This document shows, one piece after another, positions 54,544 through 63,924 of a stretch of DNA of 64,000 nt; position 1 is the stretch's first letter, and every line of letters begins with the position of its first letter. Origin of the DNA: Veillonella agrestimuris. GTDB taxonomy: Bacteria > Bacillota > Negativicutes > Veillonellales > Veillonellaceae. The stretch lies in contig NZ_CALPCS010000003.1 of NCBI RefSeq assembly GCF_943193065.1, positions 95,057-159,056 of the forward strand, given 5' to 3'. The position numbers were made by a program, and so were the translations under genes. The notes under the pieces were generated by a model. The model was not told where the DNA came from and did not search any database. It saw only the letters and a program-made list of their open reading frames with translations.

Positions 54544-54570
54544 ATAAAGAAGCAATCATAATCTAGCTAG

Positions 54571-54603
54571 AAAACAGTGGATCTTTTGAAGTCCACTGTT
54601 TTA
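54571..54603 (+). terminator. Intrinsic terminator after the DEAD-box helicase gene
   Basis: AAAACAGTGGA (54571-54581) pairs perfectly with TCCACTGTTTT (54592-54602) around a 10-nt loop. Confidence 0.9.
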
Positions 54604-54677
54604 TTGTTGTTGTGACTACAAATTGATGCGCCTTGTTTTGTGAAGGGAAATTTTATCTATATGTAGTAGTCTCGATA

Positions 54678-54721
54678 TTGTATAATCTACTAGAACGTAG
54701 TATAATAAATAATAATTATTT
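54678..54721 (+). promoter_or_regulatory. Promoter and Per/Fur-type operator of the Fur-family gene
   Basis: TTGTAT at 54678-54683, 17-bp spacer and TATAAT at 54701-54706. Immediately after it, AAATAAT-A-ATTATTT at 54707-54721 is a perfect 7-1-7 inverted repeat with the ATAATnATTAT core of PerR/Fur boxes. A bound repressor would cover the start site, predicting autoregulation of the gene at 54783. Confidence 0.65.
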
Positions 54722-54782
54722 GTTAAGATAACATGAAATAGATATAGCCTTCGGTAAGTCCAAGTGGAGAAAGGTAATAGAT

Positions 54783-55202
54783 ATGGATATTGCAAGAGTT
54801 TTAAGAAGCGAAGGATTCAAAGTAACTCCACAACGTATCGCTATTTATGATGCGTTGCGAAGTGCTCACAACCATCCAACAGCAGAAATGATTTATCATA
54901 CATTGCGCCCCGCTCATCCAAGCATGAGCCTTGCTACAGTATATAAGACCATGGAAATTTTTGAAAAAATTGGTCTCGTGAAAGTCCTTGAAGTAGGCGA
55001 TGAACGAGCTCATTATGATTGGGATACAGACACACATTCTCACGTACGTTGCATTCGTTGTAATAAAGTAGAAGATTTGATGGGTGTTGACTCCAAAGCT
55101 ATTTCTGAAATTGCAGAACAAGGTAGCGATTATCATATAACAGGACAACAAATTACATTTGAAGGCATTTGCCCAGAATGTGCAAAAAAAGAAAGTCACT
55201 AA
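54783..55202 (+). CDS. Fur-family metalloregulator, PerR-like
   Basis: 139 residues. N-terminal winged helix (GFKVTPQRIAIYDALRSAHNHPTAEMIYHTLRPAHPSMSLATVYKTMEIFEKIGLV) and a C-terminal dimerisation domain with histidine/aspartate ligands (HYDWDTDTHSHVRC) and two C-x2-C pairs (CIRC and CPEC) forming a structural zinc site. The pattern suits PerR (peroxide sensing by Fe or Mn) more than iron-Fur, but Fur is not excluded. A 7-1-7 operator overlaps its promoter. GAGAAAGG lies upstream of the start. Confidence 0.85.
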   Translation: MDIARVLRSEGFKVTPQRIAIYDALRSAHNHPTAEMIYHTLRPAHPSMSLATVYKTMEIFEKIGLVKVLEVGDERAHYDWDTDTHSHVRCIRCNKVEDLMGVDSKAISEIAEQGSDYHITGQQITFEGICPECAKKESH

Positions 55203-55205
55203 TAG

Positions 55206-55240
55206 AATCCCCTAGGTATGGCAACATACTAGGGGATTTC
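55206..55240 (+). terminator. Intrinsic terminator after the Fur-family gene
   Basis: AATCCCCTAGGTATG (55206-55220) pairs with CATACTAGGGGATT (55225-55238) with one bulged G over a 4-nt loop. Confidence 0.85.
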
Positions 55241-55271
55241 TCCCTATCAGGCGGTGTAGAAAGGATTTTAT

Positions 55272-56108
55272 ATGTTTATCATAGGCAGTCATTTATCGAT
55301 AGCAAAAGGCTATTTACATATGGGCAAGGAAGCAAGCTCCATTGGAGCTAATACATTTCAATATTTCACACGCAACCCTCGTGGGGGTAGTATGCGAGCC
55401 CTCGATATAGATGATATTAAAGCGTTGCAATCGTATATGGAGGAACATCATTTTGGTCCTATTTTAGCGCATGCTCCTTATACATATAATCCTTGTGCTG
55501 CCAAAGAAGATCTTAGAAATTTTGCTAAGCAAGCTATGACAGAAGATTTAGAACGCTTAGAATTAATACCGGGCCAGATGTATAACTTTCATCCTGGAAG
55601 CCATGTGAAACAAGGCGTTGATGAAGGTATTGTGCAAATTGTAGCTTGTTTAAATGATATTTTGTTCCCTGGTATGAAGACAAAAGTATTGTTAGAAGTC
55701 ATGGCTGGTAAAGGGACAGAAGTGGGGTCTAAATTTGAAGAAATTGCTCGCATTATCGATGGTGTTAAACTAAAAGACCACATTGGAGTCTGTGTAGATA
55801 CTTGTCACATCCATGAAGGTAATTACGATATTGTCAACGATTTGGATGGGGTATTAGATGAGTTTAATCGACTCGTAGGATTGGACCGATTACACGCTAT
55901 TCACTTAAATGATTCTAAAAATCCACGCGGTGCTCATAAAGATAGACATGAAAAAATCGGCGAAGGCCATATTGGCATTGATGCTATTGCACGCATCGTG
56001 ACACATCCAAAGTTAACACATTTGCCGTTTTACTTAGAAACACCTAATGAGCTTGATGGGTATGCCAAAGAGATTGCTATGCTTCGATCCATTGTAGATA
56101 ATGCGTAA
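55272..56108 (+). CDS. nfo: Endonuclease IV (AP endonuclease)
   Basis: Zinc-dependent base-excision repair enzyme cutting at abasic sites. 278 residues, TIM-barrel Nfo family: [11 protein letters not shown] at the N terminus (first zinc histidine), [82 protein letters not shown] and [16 protein letters not shown] precedes the ATG. It lies just after the PerR-like gene, a sensible pairing for oxidative damage repair, though a terminator separates them. Confidence 0.95.
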   Translation: MFIIGSHLSIAKGYLHMGKEASSIGANTFQYFTRNPRGGSMRALDIDDIKALQSYMEEHHFGPILAHAPYTYNPCAAKEDLRNFAKQAMTEDLERLELIPGQMYNFHPGSHVKQGVDEGIVQIVACLNDILFPGMKTKVLLEVMAGKGTEVGSKFEEIARIIDGVKLKDHIGVCVDTCHIHEGNYDIVNDLDGVLDEFNRLVGLDRLHAIHLNDSKNPRGAHKDRHEKIGEGHIGIDAIARIVTHPKLTHLPFYLETPNELDGYAKEIAMLRSIVDNA

Positions 56109-56207
56109 GTATGGGATTTTCTAAAAAGATAGTTTTATAAGTGAGCAATCCATAGATATTGTTCAGATACAGGTGATGTGTGATTACTAATGATGGGAGG
56201 TGGAGAT

Positions 56208-57371
56208 TTGCGTTTATTACATACTGCTGATTGGCATTTAGGCAGGATTTTTTACGGTACTTATTTAACAGATGATCAAGCCTATGTACTGGAACATCAA
56301 TTGATGAACATCATTAAAGAGGCTAACATAGATGGCCTTTTATTGGCTGGCGATATCTTTGATCGCTCTGTACCTCCTGTAGAAGCTGTTGAGTTATGGG
56401 ATTCCATTATTACCCGTATCGCTATGGATTATAAAATCCCACTGTTCGTTATTGCTGGCAATCATGATGGTGCAGAACGATTAGAATTAGGACGTACTAT
56501 GATGGCTCAATCGGGTGTATTTATTTGGGGAACTCCTGAACATTGCAAAGCACCGCTTATTTATGAATTTAATGATGGCCCTGCAGCTATCTGTGGGTTG
56601 CCCTTTGCAGAACCACGACGTATTGCAGGAGCTCTTACAGAAGATGGGAACGATGTTTTGTTAGCTCATTATGATTATGATTATATGTATCAACAGTGGA
56701 GTAATTACTTAAGTAGTCAAATTCCTGATGGAATGAGACGAATTGCCTTGAGCCACGCCTTTGTGAGTGGTGGCGAGTTGGGCGGATCGGAACGAGTCTT
56801 ATCCGTTGGTGCTAGTGAAGTCGTGAAGCCAGCTGTATTTAAAAACTTTCACTATACAGCGTTAGGTCATTTACATAGGGCACAACGCATGGGGGCTGAC
56901 TATATTCGCTATAGTGGATCCCCTTTGAAATACTCTTTTGATGAGCATACACATAATAAATCTTTTACCATTGTAGATATGGATCACTCTGGTAATGTAC
57001 AGGTAGAAACCATACCTGTAGAGGCAAAGCGAGATGTAGTCGTATTAGACGGGTATTTTGAGGAGTTGCTAAATAATGAGAGTTTACGCAATGCTCACAA
57101 AGATGATTATATGATGGTTCGTTTATTAGATACGGCACCAATCCTAGATGGAATGGCAAAATTGCGAAAAGTATACCCTCATTGTATGACTATTGAACTA
57201 GTAGGCCGTATGGAAGAATACATGATGGACAATGTGGCACCAGTATATAGACATTTAGATGAGCGGCAATTGTTTAACCAATTTGCCGAAGCTGTATGGA
57301 AGGAGCCACTGTCTGCTGAGCAACAAGGGTATATTGATCAATTATGGAGTCGCATTATAAAGGAGGACTAA
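56208..57371 (+). CDS. sbcD: Exonuclease subunit SbcD
   Basis: Mre11-type nuclease subunit of the SbcCD complex, which opens hairpins and trims DNA ends. About 387 residues with phosphoesterase motifs LLHTADWHLGR, LLAGDIFDRS, VIAGNHDGAER, and the HxH motif in ALGHLHRAQ; then capping and C-terminal regions. TTG 56208 is taken as start because GGGAGGTGG ends 5 bp before it and the protein then begins RLLHTADWHLG as usual; ATGs at 56190/56193 would put the ribosome binding site inside the gene. sbcC follows after 1 bp. Confidence 0.93.
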   Translation: MRLLHTADWHLGRIFYGTYLTDDQAYVLEHQLMNIIKEANIDGLLLAGDIFDRSVPPVEAVELWDSIITRIAMDYKIPLFVIAGNHDGAERLELGRTMMAQSGVFIWGTPEHCKAPLIYEFNDGPAAICGLPFAEPRRIAGALTEDGNDVLLAHYDYDYMYQQWSNYLSSQIPDGMRRIALSHAFVSGGELGGSERVLSVGASEVVKPAVFKNFHYTALGHLHRAQRMGADYIRYSGSPLKYSFDEHTHNKSFTIVDMDHSGNVQVETIPVEAKRDVVVLDGYFEELLNNESLRNAHKDDYMMVRLLDTAPILDGMAKLRKVYPHCMTIELVGRMEEYMMDNVAPVYRHLDERQLFNQFAEAVWKEPLSAEQQGYIDQLWSRIIKED

Positions 57372-57372
57372 T

Positions 57373-60300
57373 ATGAAGCCCATAGCACTTACTATACAGG
57401 CCTTTGGTCCTTATCGCGGTACCATATCATTGGATTTTAATGATTTAGAACACCATTCTATGTTTCTCATTTCCGGGCCAACGGGAGCAGGCAAAACATC
57501 TATTTTAGATGCTATCGTATATGCATTATATGGAGAGCCCAGTGGAGAAGTGCGTAAAGCAGATTCTATTCGCAGTGATTTTGCAGAACCTCATACCTTG
57601 ACGTTAGTGGATTTCACTTTTTCTGTGGGGGACAGTTTCTATCGTATAGAGCGATTGCCGAAACAAGAAGTGGCTAAAAAGCGAGGAACTGGAATGAAAG
57701 CCCAAGGGGCTCGTGCTACACTGAGTGCTTTGAAAGATGGAGAATGGGAAGTTATTGCTACCGCTGCAGCTGATGTGAGGGAGCGAATTCAAGACATCAT
57801 TGGCTTTCGGAAGGATCAATTTATACAAGTTGTGTTACTACCGCAAGGGGAGTTTAGGAAATTATTAGTTGCTTCTACTAGCGAGAGAGAAGAATTGTTG
57901 CATACCTTGTTTAGTACTTATATGTATAGGAAATTACAAGAGCTGTTAAAAGAAGAATTGCAAGAAGTAACAAGCGCTGTGGAAGATAAAATACAGCGTA
58001 TGGATGCGATTGTGGACTCTTTTCAGCAATATGGCGATGAACCCATTGTGACTATCGAACAAGTGAAAGAATTAGTGAACCAACGGGCGAAGGATAAGAT
58101 TCGCTTGTTAGAGGCTAAAGAAAAAGCTCTTGCAGAGGTAGCTTCTTTTGAATTAATCCGGAAAGCTCTGGTAGATTATGAGCAGGCAGAACGGGATGTA
58201 CAACATGCTGAAGAAGCCATGCATATATTAGCGGAGAGAGGTAAAGAATTAGCCTCTATTGAAAAGACCGTAGACAGTCTTCGTAATCTTAGTGAAACTT
58301 ATGAACTGTATAAGGAGTTAGAAAAGTTAACTTCTACGGTAGATACTCTTAGCAAAGAATTGGAACAAGAAGAATTAGCTTTTGTAAAAGTTGCTGAAGA
58401 GCGTAATAGTCTACAACATAAGTATGATGAACATGATCGTAAAGCAGCTGATATAGGTGAGAAACAATCGATCTTAGAAGAATATGAAGCGCAACGAACT
58501 GTGCGCAGTCAATTAGCTACTTATCAAGAAGAATATGATAAAAAAGAGTTGCGTATACAGGCTTTAAAGGAAGAAGAGCTTTCTTGGCGCAATAAGATTG
58601 AAGATATAACTCGTTCTATAGAGGTGATCAAGACTAAGATTGAAGACGGACACCGTTTTATTAATGACCATAGAGCTGTGGAAGCGCGTGTATTAGAGGC
58701 ACAGAAACGTCTTGATGTGTTGAAATCAATACAAAACTCTTTCCAATCGCTAGCAGCTGTTAAGGAAGAAAAAGAGCGAGATGAAGAAGCGATTAAGGAC
58801 TTACAATCTACTATATCAGTACAGAGGAAAGCTTTAAAAGTGCTGGAATCAGCCTTCCATAGTGGGTATGCTTACGAATTGTCCCTTCAGTTAGAAGAGC
58901 ATAAGCCATGTATGGTATGTGGCTCCTTAGAACATCCTCATAAAGCAGTAGAGCCTGATGAAATGCCTACAAAAGAGGAATTAGAGGGGTTGCAACTGAT
59001 TTTGCAAAACTTAGAGCGAGACTTTCATAAAGGTCAGTCGAATGTGGAGCACAAAGAGAAAACCGTTTGCGATTTACAATGTCATATTAAAGGGTTAGTT
59101 AGTGAATTGCATTTAGATAGAGACATGGGAGAAGACTCAATTAAAGCCTATATAAGTGAAGCAGAAAATGTGCTAGCCAATTATAGACATATAGTTACAG
59201 TGGTAGAAGAGCGACAAGGTAAAATACATCACTGGCAAGACGAGTTGAAAAGATGGGAGGACTCATTTCACTATGGGGAGGCACAGCAGAAACGTGTTAA
59301 GGATGCATTAGTGTTGGCCATGGCAGAACAGGCAGAACTGGTAGGCACCATAAAGGTTTTAGAATCACAATGTACAGAGAACGGCATTGATGAGGAGGCT
59401 CTGAACCTATTGCGTCAGGAAATTCATGACTATGATCGGAAACGGAAGAAACTGGCCGATTCTTTAGAGGTTATTAAGACCCGATATATAGGGATTCAAT
59501 CTAAAGTTGACATTCTGCGCGTACAACTAAATAAGCAAGAACGAGAGGCGGAGATGATGGGCCAATTATTTGCTGAAGCATTAGAGGGGCGCAATTTAAC
59601 ACAATCTGAATTTGAAGAGATTGTTAGCGCTTATGATCGGCTGGCTGACTATGAACAGACCTTACAAATCTATCGAGATGAACGAAATCGGGCAGAAGCA
59701 GTACTTCATGCTGCTACAGATAAGTTGAAGGCTCTCAATAAGCCTGAAACGATTGTTAGTGATGATGTGTATAATGCGGCCATTGTTGAACGGGATAGAA
59801 CGATTGGTGCTGTAGCGACATGGGAAGCAGAGGAACGCATCATTGGTCAATCTCTTGAAACATTACTTTCTTTAGATGATACGATTAGGGATACAAGACA
59901 GCGTGTTGAGTTTGTTCGGAAGCTGAGTGATTTGGCGAACGGTGGCAATGAAGGTTTAAAAAATGTCACCTTTGAGCGCTATGTATTAGGTGCTATTTTA
60001 GATGAAGTTGTGCATGCTGCAAATGTTCGATTGCAGGCTATGAGCCGTCATCGCTATAGTCTAGAGCGGTCTGATTACACCAGTGGTGGTCGAGGCAAAC
60101 AAGGTCTCGACTTGTCTGTTATGGATAGTTACACGGGGCAGTCGCGGCCGGCTAATACATTGTCCGGTGGTGAAACATTCCTTGCCTCTATGGCTTTAGC
60201 ATTAGGTTTAGCAGATATTGTTCAAAGTTATGCTGGAGGTATTCATATGGATGCTATGTTTATCGATGAAGGTTTCGGCACATTAGATCCAGATACATTG

Positions 60301-60453
60301 GAATTGGCCATGGAAACATTGATTGAATTACAACATGGTGGTCGATTGATTGGTGTTATTTCTCATGTTCCAGAACTGAAAGCACGTATTCCGGCGCATT
60401 TAGAAATTGAACGCCGTGACGATGGTAGCCGAGCGCGCTTCGTCATAGCCTAG
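57373..60453 (+). CDS. sbcC: Exonuclease subunit SbcC (Rad50-like ATPase)
   Basis: SMC/Rad50-type ATPase partner of SbcD. 1026 residues: N-terminal Walker A GPTGAGKTSILDAI (about 35), Q-loop QVVLLPQGEFRKLL, long heptad-rich coiled coils (about 180-510 and 525-850), the zinc hook C-x2-C in KPCMVCGSLEHPH (C513 and C516) at the apex, and the C-terminal signature NTLSGGETFLASMALALGLAD with Walker B AMFIDEGFGTLD. Length and order are typical. GGAGG precedes the ATG. Confidence 0.95.
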   Translation: MKPIALTIQAFGPYRGTISLDFNDLEHHSMFLISGPTGAGKTSILDAIVYALYGEPSGEVRKADSIRSDFAEPHTLTLVDFTFSVGDSFYRIERLPKQEVAKKRGTGMKAQGARATLSALKDGEWEVIATAAADVRERIQDIIGFRKDQFIQVVLLPQGEFRKLLVASTSEREELLHTLFSTYMYRKLQELLKEELQEVTSAVEDKIQRMDAIVDSFQQYGDEPIVTIEQVKELVNQRAKDKIRLLEAKEKALAEVASFELIRKALVDYEQAERDVQHAEEAMHILAERGKELASIEKTVDSLRNLSETYELYKELEKLTSTVDTLSKELEQEELAFVKVAEERNSLQHKYDEHDRKAADIGEKQSILEEYEAQRTVRSQLATYQEEYDKKELRIQALKEEELSWRNKIEDITRSIEVIKTKIEDGHRFINDHRAVEARVLEAQKRLDVLKSIQNSFQSLAAVKEEKERDEEAIKDLQSTISVQRKALKVLESAFHSGYAYELSLQLEEHKPCMVCGSLEHPHKAVEPDEMPTKEELEGLQLILQNLERDFHKGQSNVEHKEKTVCDLQCHIKGLVSELHLDRDMGEDSIKAYISEAENVLANYRHIVTVVEERQGKIHHWQDELKRWEDSFHYGEAQQKRVKDALVLAMAEQAELVGTIKVLESQCTENGIDEEALNLLRQEIHDYDRKRKKLADSLEVIKTRYIGIQSKVDILRVQLNKQEREAEMMGQLFAEALEGRNLTQSEFEEIVSAYDRLADYEQTLQIYRDERNRAEAVLHAATDKLKALNKPETIVSDDVYNAAIVERDRTIGAVATWEAEERIIGQSLETLLSLDDTIRDTRQRVEFVRKLSDLANGGNEGLKNVTFERYVLGAILDEVVHAANVRLQAMSRHRYSLERSDYTSGGRGKQGLDLSVMDSYTGQSRPANTLSGGETFLASMALALGLADIVQSYAGGIHMDAMFIDEGFGTLDPDTLELAMETLIELQHGGRLIGVISHVPELKARIPAHLEIERRDDGSRARFVIA

Positions 60454-60520
60454 TACTTGCTAAATATGGTACTATAATAGGTAGAGTAATAAATGATTAT
60501 TGTACAGAAAAGGAGACGAT

Positions 60521-60895
60521 ATGAAATTTTCTTTTGCTCACAATAATATTAATGTGAAAGATTTAGATAAAAGTTTGAACTTTTATAAAGAGGCGCTCCT
60601 TCTTGAAGAAGTAAAACGTTTGGAAGACCCAAGTGGAGCTTTTACCTTAGTGTATTTAAAAAGTCCGCACACACAACATGAGTTGGAATTGACGTGGCTT
60701 CGCGATTGGGATTGTCCTTATAACTTGGGGGACAATGAATTCCATATGGCATTTTATGTGGATGACTATGAAGCGGCGTTAGCAAAACATAAAGACATGG
60801 GTGTCGTAGCCTATGAAAATGAAGCTATGGGGATTTACTTCGTAGCTGATCCTGATGGTTATTGGACTGAAATTATTCCGGCAGGTGCCTATTAA
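60521..60895 (+). CDS. Glyoxalase-fold (VOC) protein, lactoylglutathione lyase-like
   Basis: 124 residues of the vicinal oxygen chelate fold, two beta-alpha-beta modules. Metal ligands in the GloA places are visible: H in FAHNNINV, E in HELELTWL, H in NEFHMAFYV and E in YWTEIIPAG. It may detoxify methylglyoxal with a thiol, but Firmicutes-type organisms often lack glutathione, so the thiol partner is open. ATG 60521 is preferred (AAAGGAG just upstream) over a TTG at 60500. Coupled to the next gene by TAATG. Confidence 0.85.
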   Translation: MKFSFAHNNINVKDLDKSLNFYKEALLLEEVKRLEDPSGAFTLVYLKSPHTQHELELTWLRDWDCPYNLGDNEFHMAFYVDDYEAALAKHKDMGVVAYENEAMGIYFVADPDGYWTEIIPAGAY

Positions 60896-61602
60896 TGGAA
60901 TATTTATTAACCCGTTTGGAATGGCTGGTAGGACCCGATAAAATTAATACTTTAAAACATACGTCTGTCGCGCTTTTTGGTGTAGGAGGCGTAGGAGGGG
61001 GTGCTTTGGAAGCTCTCGTTCGAGCTGGTGTAGGACGTATTGTTCTCATTGATGGAGACTCGGTGGCGCCGAGTAATTTAAATCGACAAATGATTACGAC
61101 TAACACCAGTATTGGTCGTCGCAAAGTAGAGGTGGCCAAAGAGCGAGCTTTAGCCATTAATCCAGAAGTCATTATCGAAGCTCATGACATCATGTATACT
61201 GATGAGGCTTATCCTGGTTTTATTGAAAGTCTTAAGGTAGATTTTGTTATTGATGCTATTGATATGGTGACAGCGAAACTGGATGTTATTGAAATTTGTC
61301 AGGCTAAAGGCATTCCTGTTATTTCTTCTATGGGTGGAGGAAATCGTTTTTATCCAGAGAAATTAGAAATTGCAGATATTAATAAAACATTTAATGATCC
61401 ATTGGCTCGGGTGATGCGCAAAGAGTTAAGAAAACGAGGGATTAAGAAACAGCTGGTGGTGTTTTCTAGAGAAGTACCAACAAAACCAGAGTTTCGCGAT
61501 GAAGGTCGGAGTCCTGGAACATGTAGCTTTGTGCCGCCTGTGGCAGGTTTTTTATTAGCAGCCCATGTGTTGCGTACGATTTTGGAGGTACCGAAACAAT
61601 GA
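60895..61602 (+). CDS. tcdA: tRNA threonylcarbamoyladenosine dehydratase (TcdA/CsdL)
   Basis: ThiF/E1-like enzyme that cyclises t6A37 to ct6A in tRNAs decoding ANN codons. 235 residues: ATP-binding [20 protein letters not shown], acidic [15 protein letters not shown], and the later [17 protein letters not shown] and [40 protein letters not shown], which mark TcdA rather than ThiF or MoeB. No zinc C-x2-C pairs are present, also as in TcdA. Start coupled by TAATG; its end overlaps the cyclophilin gene by ATGA. Confidence 0.92.
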   Translation: MEYLLTRLEWLVGPDKINTLKHTSVALFGVGGVGGGALEALVRAGVGRIVLIDGDSVAPSNLNRQMITTNTSIGRRKVEVAKERALAINPEVIIEAHDIMYTDEAYPGFIESLKVDFVIDAIDMVTAKLDVIEICQAKGIPVISSMGGGNRFYPEKLEIADINKTFNDPLARVMRKELRKRGIKKQLVVFSREVPTKPEFRDEGRSPGTCSFVPPVAGFLLAAHVLRTILEVPKQ

Positions 61603-62033
61603 AACAAGTAAAAATTCATATGGCGAAAGGCCAAGATATTATTATTGAATTATTTGATAAAGAAGCACCAGGGACTGTACAAAATTTTATTGATCTTATT
61701 AATAAAGGTTTTTACAATGGCTTGCGATTCCATCGTGTTATTCCTGGTTTCGTAGCTCAAGGTGGTTGCCCTAATGGCAATGGTACTGGTGGCCCAGGCT
61801 ATACAATCAAAGATGAATTAATCGGGAATCCCCATAAACATGAGCGTGGTGCGTTGTCCATGGCTCATCGCGGTCCAAATACAGGTGGAAGTCAATTCTT
61901 TATCGTTTATGAACCACAACCTCATTTAGATGGTGTTCACACTGTGTTTGGTAAAGTAATTGAAGGTATGGATGTAGTCGATAAAATTGATCAAGGCGAC
62001 ATCATGGAAACACTAGAAGTAATCGAAGGTTAA
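61599..62033 (+). CDS. Cyclophilin-type peptidyl-prolyl cis-trans isomerase
   Basis: 144 residues of the cyclophilin barrel without a signal peptide, hence cytoplasmic. Active-site residues are visible: [13 protein letters not shown] (the catalytic arginine), [19 protein letters not shown], and [11 protein letters not shown]. It catalyses proline isomerisation during protein folding. It overlaps tcdA by 4 bp and is 4 bp before the next gene, so it belongs to a tight operon with tcdA and the C39-like gene. Confidence 0.95.
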   Translation: MKQVKIHMAKGQDIIIELFDKEAPGTVQNFIDLINKGFYNGLRFHRVIPGFVAQGGCPNGNGTGGPGYTIKDELIGNPHKHERGALSMAHRGPNTGGSQFFIVYEPQPHLDGVHTVFGKVIEGMDVVDKIDQGDIMETLEVIEG

Positions 62034-62037
62034 TACA

Positions 62038-62667
62038 ATGACTGAAGTATCGATTAAACACCCAGAATGGTTGTATATTGATGTGAATGGTAATATTTCG
62101 CATGGTTATGATCAAGAGTGGTTTGGCGACGAGTGGCAACGCATTTCCGGTTGTGGTCCTACAACGGCGACTCAAGTGTTGAGTTACTCTCAGTTTCGCG
62201 ATGGCATGTTGGAATTTTCGTCAGCATCAAATCAGGAAAAAGCCCTAGAAAGAATGAATATCATGTGGAACTATGTTAAACCTCGCTTTGGTGGCGGTGT
62301 TTATAAAACACAATGGATGGATGCGGGTTTGAAAAAGTTGATGGTGGATTTTAACTTGCCTTATGATGTGCATATGATCAATGTATCTCCGTTTTGTGCA
62401 TCTCGCATTGACGTTGAGGCTGCAGCTACATTTATTGAAAGGGGGCTGGCGCAAGATGTTCCAGTAGCCTTTTTGAATCGACATAAAGGTAGGGAACGAG
62501 CTCTCTATACATGGCACTGGGTACCGATTTATAAAATATTCCGCGTCGGTGACGATGTACGGTGTGGTATTTTTGATGAAGGGGAGATTCGAGATTTCTC
62601 ACTTTCTAATTGGTTGAAAGATACTATACTTGGCGGTGGTTTTTGTTATATTAGTAAAAAAGCGTAA
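62038..62667 (+). CDS. Peptidase C39-like (papain-fold) protein of unknown role
   Basis: 209 residues without a signal peptide or membrane segment. A Cys in SGCGPTTATQVL (C39) opens a helix, as in C39/papain-like proteins, and a His in YTWHWVPIYKI (H160) is followed by a strand and an aspartate-rich turn (FDEGEIRDF). This gives a plausible Cys-His pair. The rest, including the WNYVKPRFGGGVYKTQWMDAGLKKLM segment, matches no family I can name. C39 peptidases of bacteriocin exporters are fused to ABC transporters, not seen here. It lies between cyclophilin and speE in a housekeeping operon. Enzyme activity is inferred, not shown. Confidence 0.6.
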   Translation: MTEVSIKHPEWLYIDVNGNISHGYDQEWFGDEWQRISGCGPTTATQVLSYSQFRDGMLEFSSASNQEKALERMNIMWNYVKPRFGGGVYKTQWMDAGLKKLMVDFNLPYDVHMINVSPFCASRIDVEAAATFIERGLAQDVPVAFLNRHKGRERALYTWHWVPIYKIFRVGDDVRCGIFDEGEIRDFSLSNWLKDTILGGGFCYISKKA

Positions 62668-62685
62668 TTATAATTGGAGGGCATC

Positions 62686-63525
62686 ATGAGCCAATGGATT
62701 ACAGAGGAGCAAACACCTCATTTGAGACTCAGCGCAGAAGCAGAAGAAATTTTGTTTTCTGGAGAGTCTGAATTTCAAAAAATAAAAGTATTTAAATCTA
62801 AAGAATACGGTATGATGCTTGCTTTAGATGGTGTCTTTCAAACGTCTGAGCGAGAAGAGTTCATCTACCATGAGATGATGTCTCATGTGCCATTATTCTT
62901 GCATCCAAATCCAGAAAGGGTTTTGATCATCGGTGGCGGTGATGGTGGAGTAGCGCGGGAGTGCGTTCGTCATGATGCAGTAAAAGAAGTGACTATGGTA
63001 GAAATTGATGGCAAAGTAGTTGAGTTGGCGAAAGAATATTTCCCAACTATTGCAAAAGCTATGATTGAAAATCATCCAAAGTTGACTGTGAAAATTGGCG
63101 ATGGTATTGGATTTATGGCGGAAAGCGAAAATTATTACGATGTAATTATCGTTGACTGCTCTGACCCAATTGGTCCAGGGGAAGGTTTGTTTACAGAAGA
63201 GTTCTATGTAAATACATTAAAGGCTTTGAAAGAAGACGGTCTTTTTGTGCAACAAACAGAATCTCCGATGTTACATCAACCATTAGTAGAAAAAGTATTT
63301 GGTTATGTTAACGATCATTTCCCGATTACTCGATTATATACTGCGTTTATTCCGTTGTATCCAGCAGGTATGCATTGTTTCACTTTGGGGTCTAAAAAAT
63401 ATGACCCATTAACATGGACTGCTAATAGGGTACAAAACTTTGAAACGAAGTATTATAATGATGAGATTCAGAAAGCAGCATTTGCTTTGCCGAATTTTGT
63501 AAAAAACTATTTGCCAACTAAATAG
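62686..63525 (+). CDS. speE: Spermidine synthase
   Basis: Aminopropyltransferase making spermidine from putrescine and decarboxylated SAM. About 279 residues: an N-terminal beta domain (SQWITEEQTPHLRLS, EYGMMLALDGVFQTSEREEFIYHEMM), the nucleotide motif VLIIGGGDGGVARECVRH, VEIDGKVVELAKEYFP, and the catalytic aspartate in VIIVDCSDPIGPGEGLF. ATG 62686 is preferred over TTG 62674 because GGAGG at 62676-62680 is well spaced for it. SAM decarboxylase (speD) is not in the window. Confidence 0.93.
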   Translation: MSQWITEEQTPHLRLSAEAEEILFSGESEFQKIKVFKSKEYGMMLALDGVFQTSEREEFIYHEMMSHVPLFLHPNPERVLIIGGGDGGVARECVRHDAVKEVTMVEIDGKVVELAKEYFPTIAKAMIENHPKLTVKIGDGIGFMAESENYYDVIIVDCSDPIGPGEGLFTEEFYVNTLKALKEDGLFVQQTESPMLHQPLVEKVFGYVNDHFPITRLYTAFIPLYPAGMHCFTLGSKKYDPLTWTANRVQNFETKYYNDEIQKAAFALPNFVKNYLPTK

Positions 63526-63540
63526 TTTATATGTATAATA

Positions 63541-63590
63541 GGGGAGCACCATTTAATTAGATGATTTCTAATAAGTGGGCATCCCTTTTT
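63541..63590 (+). terminator. Imperfect intrinsic terminator after speE
   Basis: GGGGAGCACCATTTAATTAGA pairs imperfectly (small bulges) with TCTAATAAGTGGGCATCCC, followed by TTTTTATTTG. Confidence 0.7.
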
Positions 63591-63671
63591 ATTTGTCACG
63601 AGGGATACGGTTAGTGAATTTCAATGGCAATTATGACTAACATAAAAGTTTTATGAAAGTTGAAAAAGTTG

Positions 63672-63700
63672 TTGACACAAATCTTCCTAGCCAATATAAT
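63672..63700 (+). promoter_or_regulatory. Consensus promoter of the tRNA cluster
   Basis: TTGACA at 63672-63677, 17-bp spacer, TATAAT at 63695-63700: both boxes perfect, as expected for stable-RNA genes. It lies 45 bp before tRNA-His. Confidence 0.93.
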
Positions 63701-63745
63701 ATTATTTGTTATGAAGACGCACAGTCTTTATGATGCCTACAGGTG

Positions 63746-63821
63746 GTGGGTATGGTGAAGCGGTTAACACGGCGGATTGTGGCTCCGTTATGCGTGGGTT
63801 CGATCCCCACTACTCACCCCA
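63746..63821 (+). tRNA. tRNA-His (anticodon GTG)
   Basis: A full cloverleaf of 76 nt: acceptor GTGGGTA pairs with TACTCAC (one G-T), D arm GGTGAAGCGGTTAACAC, anticodon loop TTGTGGC with GTG, and T loop TTCGATC in GTGGG/CCCAC. Discriminator C, then encoded CCA at 63819-63821. A G at 63745 can supply the extra G-1 typical of tRNA-His. Confidence 0.93.
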
Positions 63822-63845
63822 CAACCTATATATTGCAATCAACAC

Positions 63846-63920
63846 AGGGGTGTCGCCAAGTGGTAAGGCAACGGACTTTGACTCCGTTATGCGCTGGTTC
63901 GATCCCAGCCACCCCTGCCA
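63846..63920 (+). tRNA. tRNA-Gln (anticodon TTG)
   Basis: 75 nt. Acceptor AGGGGTG pairs with CACCCCT; D arm GCCAAGTGGTAAGGC; anticodon stem ACGGA/TCCGT with loop CTTTGAC (anticodon TTG); T arm GCTGG-TTCGATC-CCAGC; discriminator G; CCA encoded. Confidence 0.94.
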
Positions 63921-63924
63921 ACAT

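Noticed and set aside
54015..54555. Long alternative frames over the end of the DEAD-box gene
   Set aside because: The arginine/aspartate-rich repeats of the helicase tail keep other frames open by chance; the peptides are low complexity.
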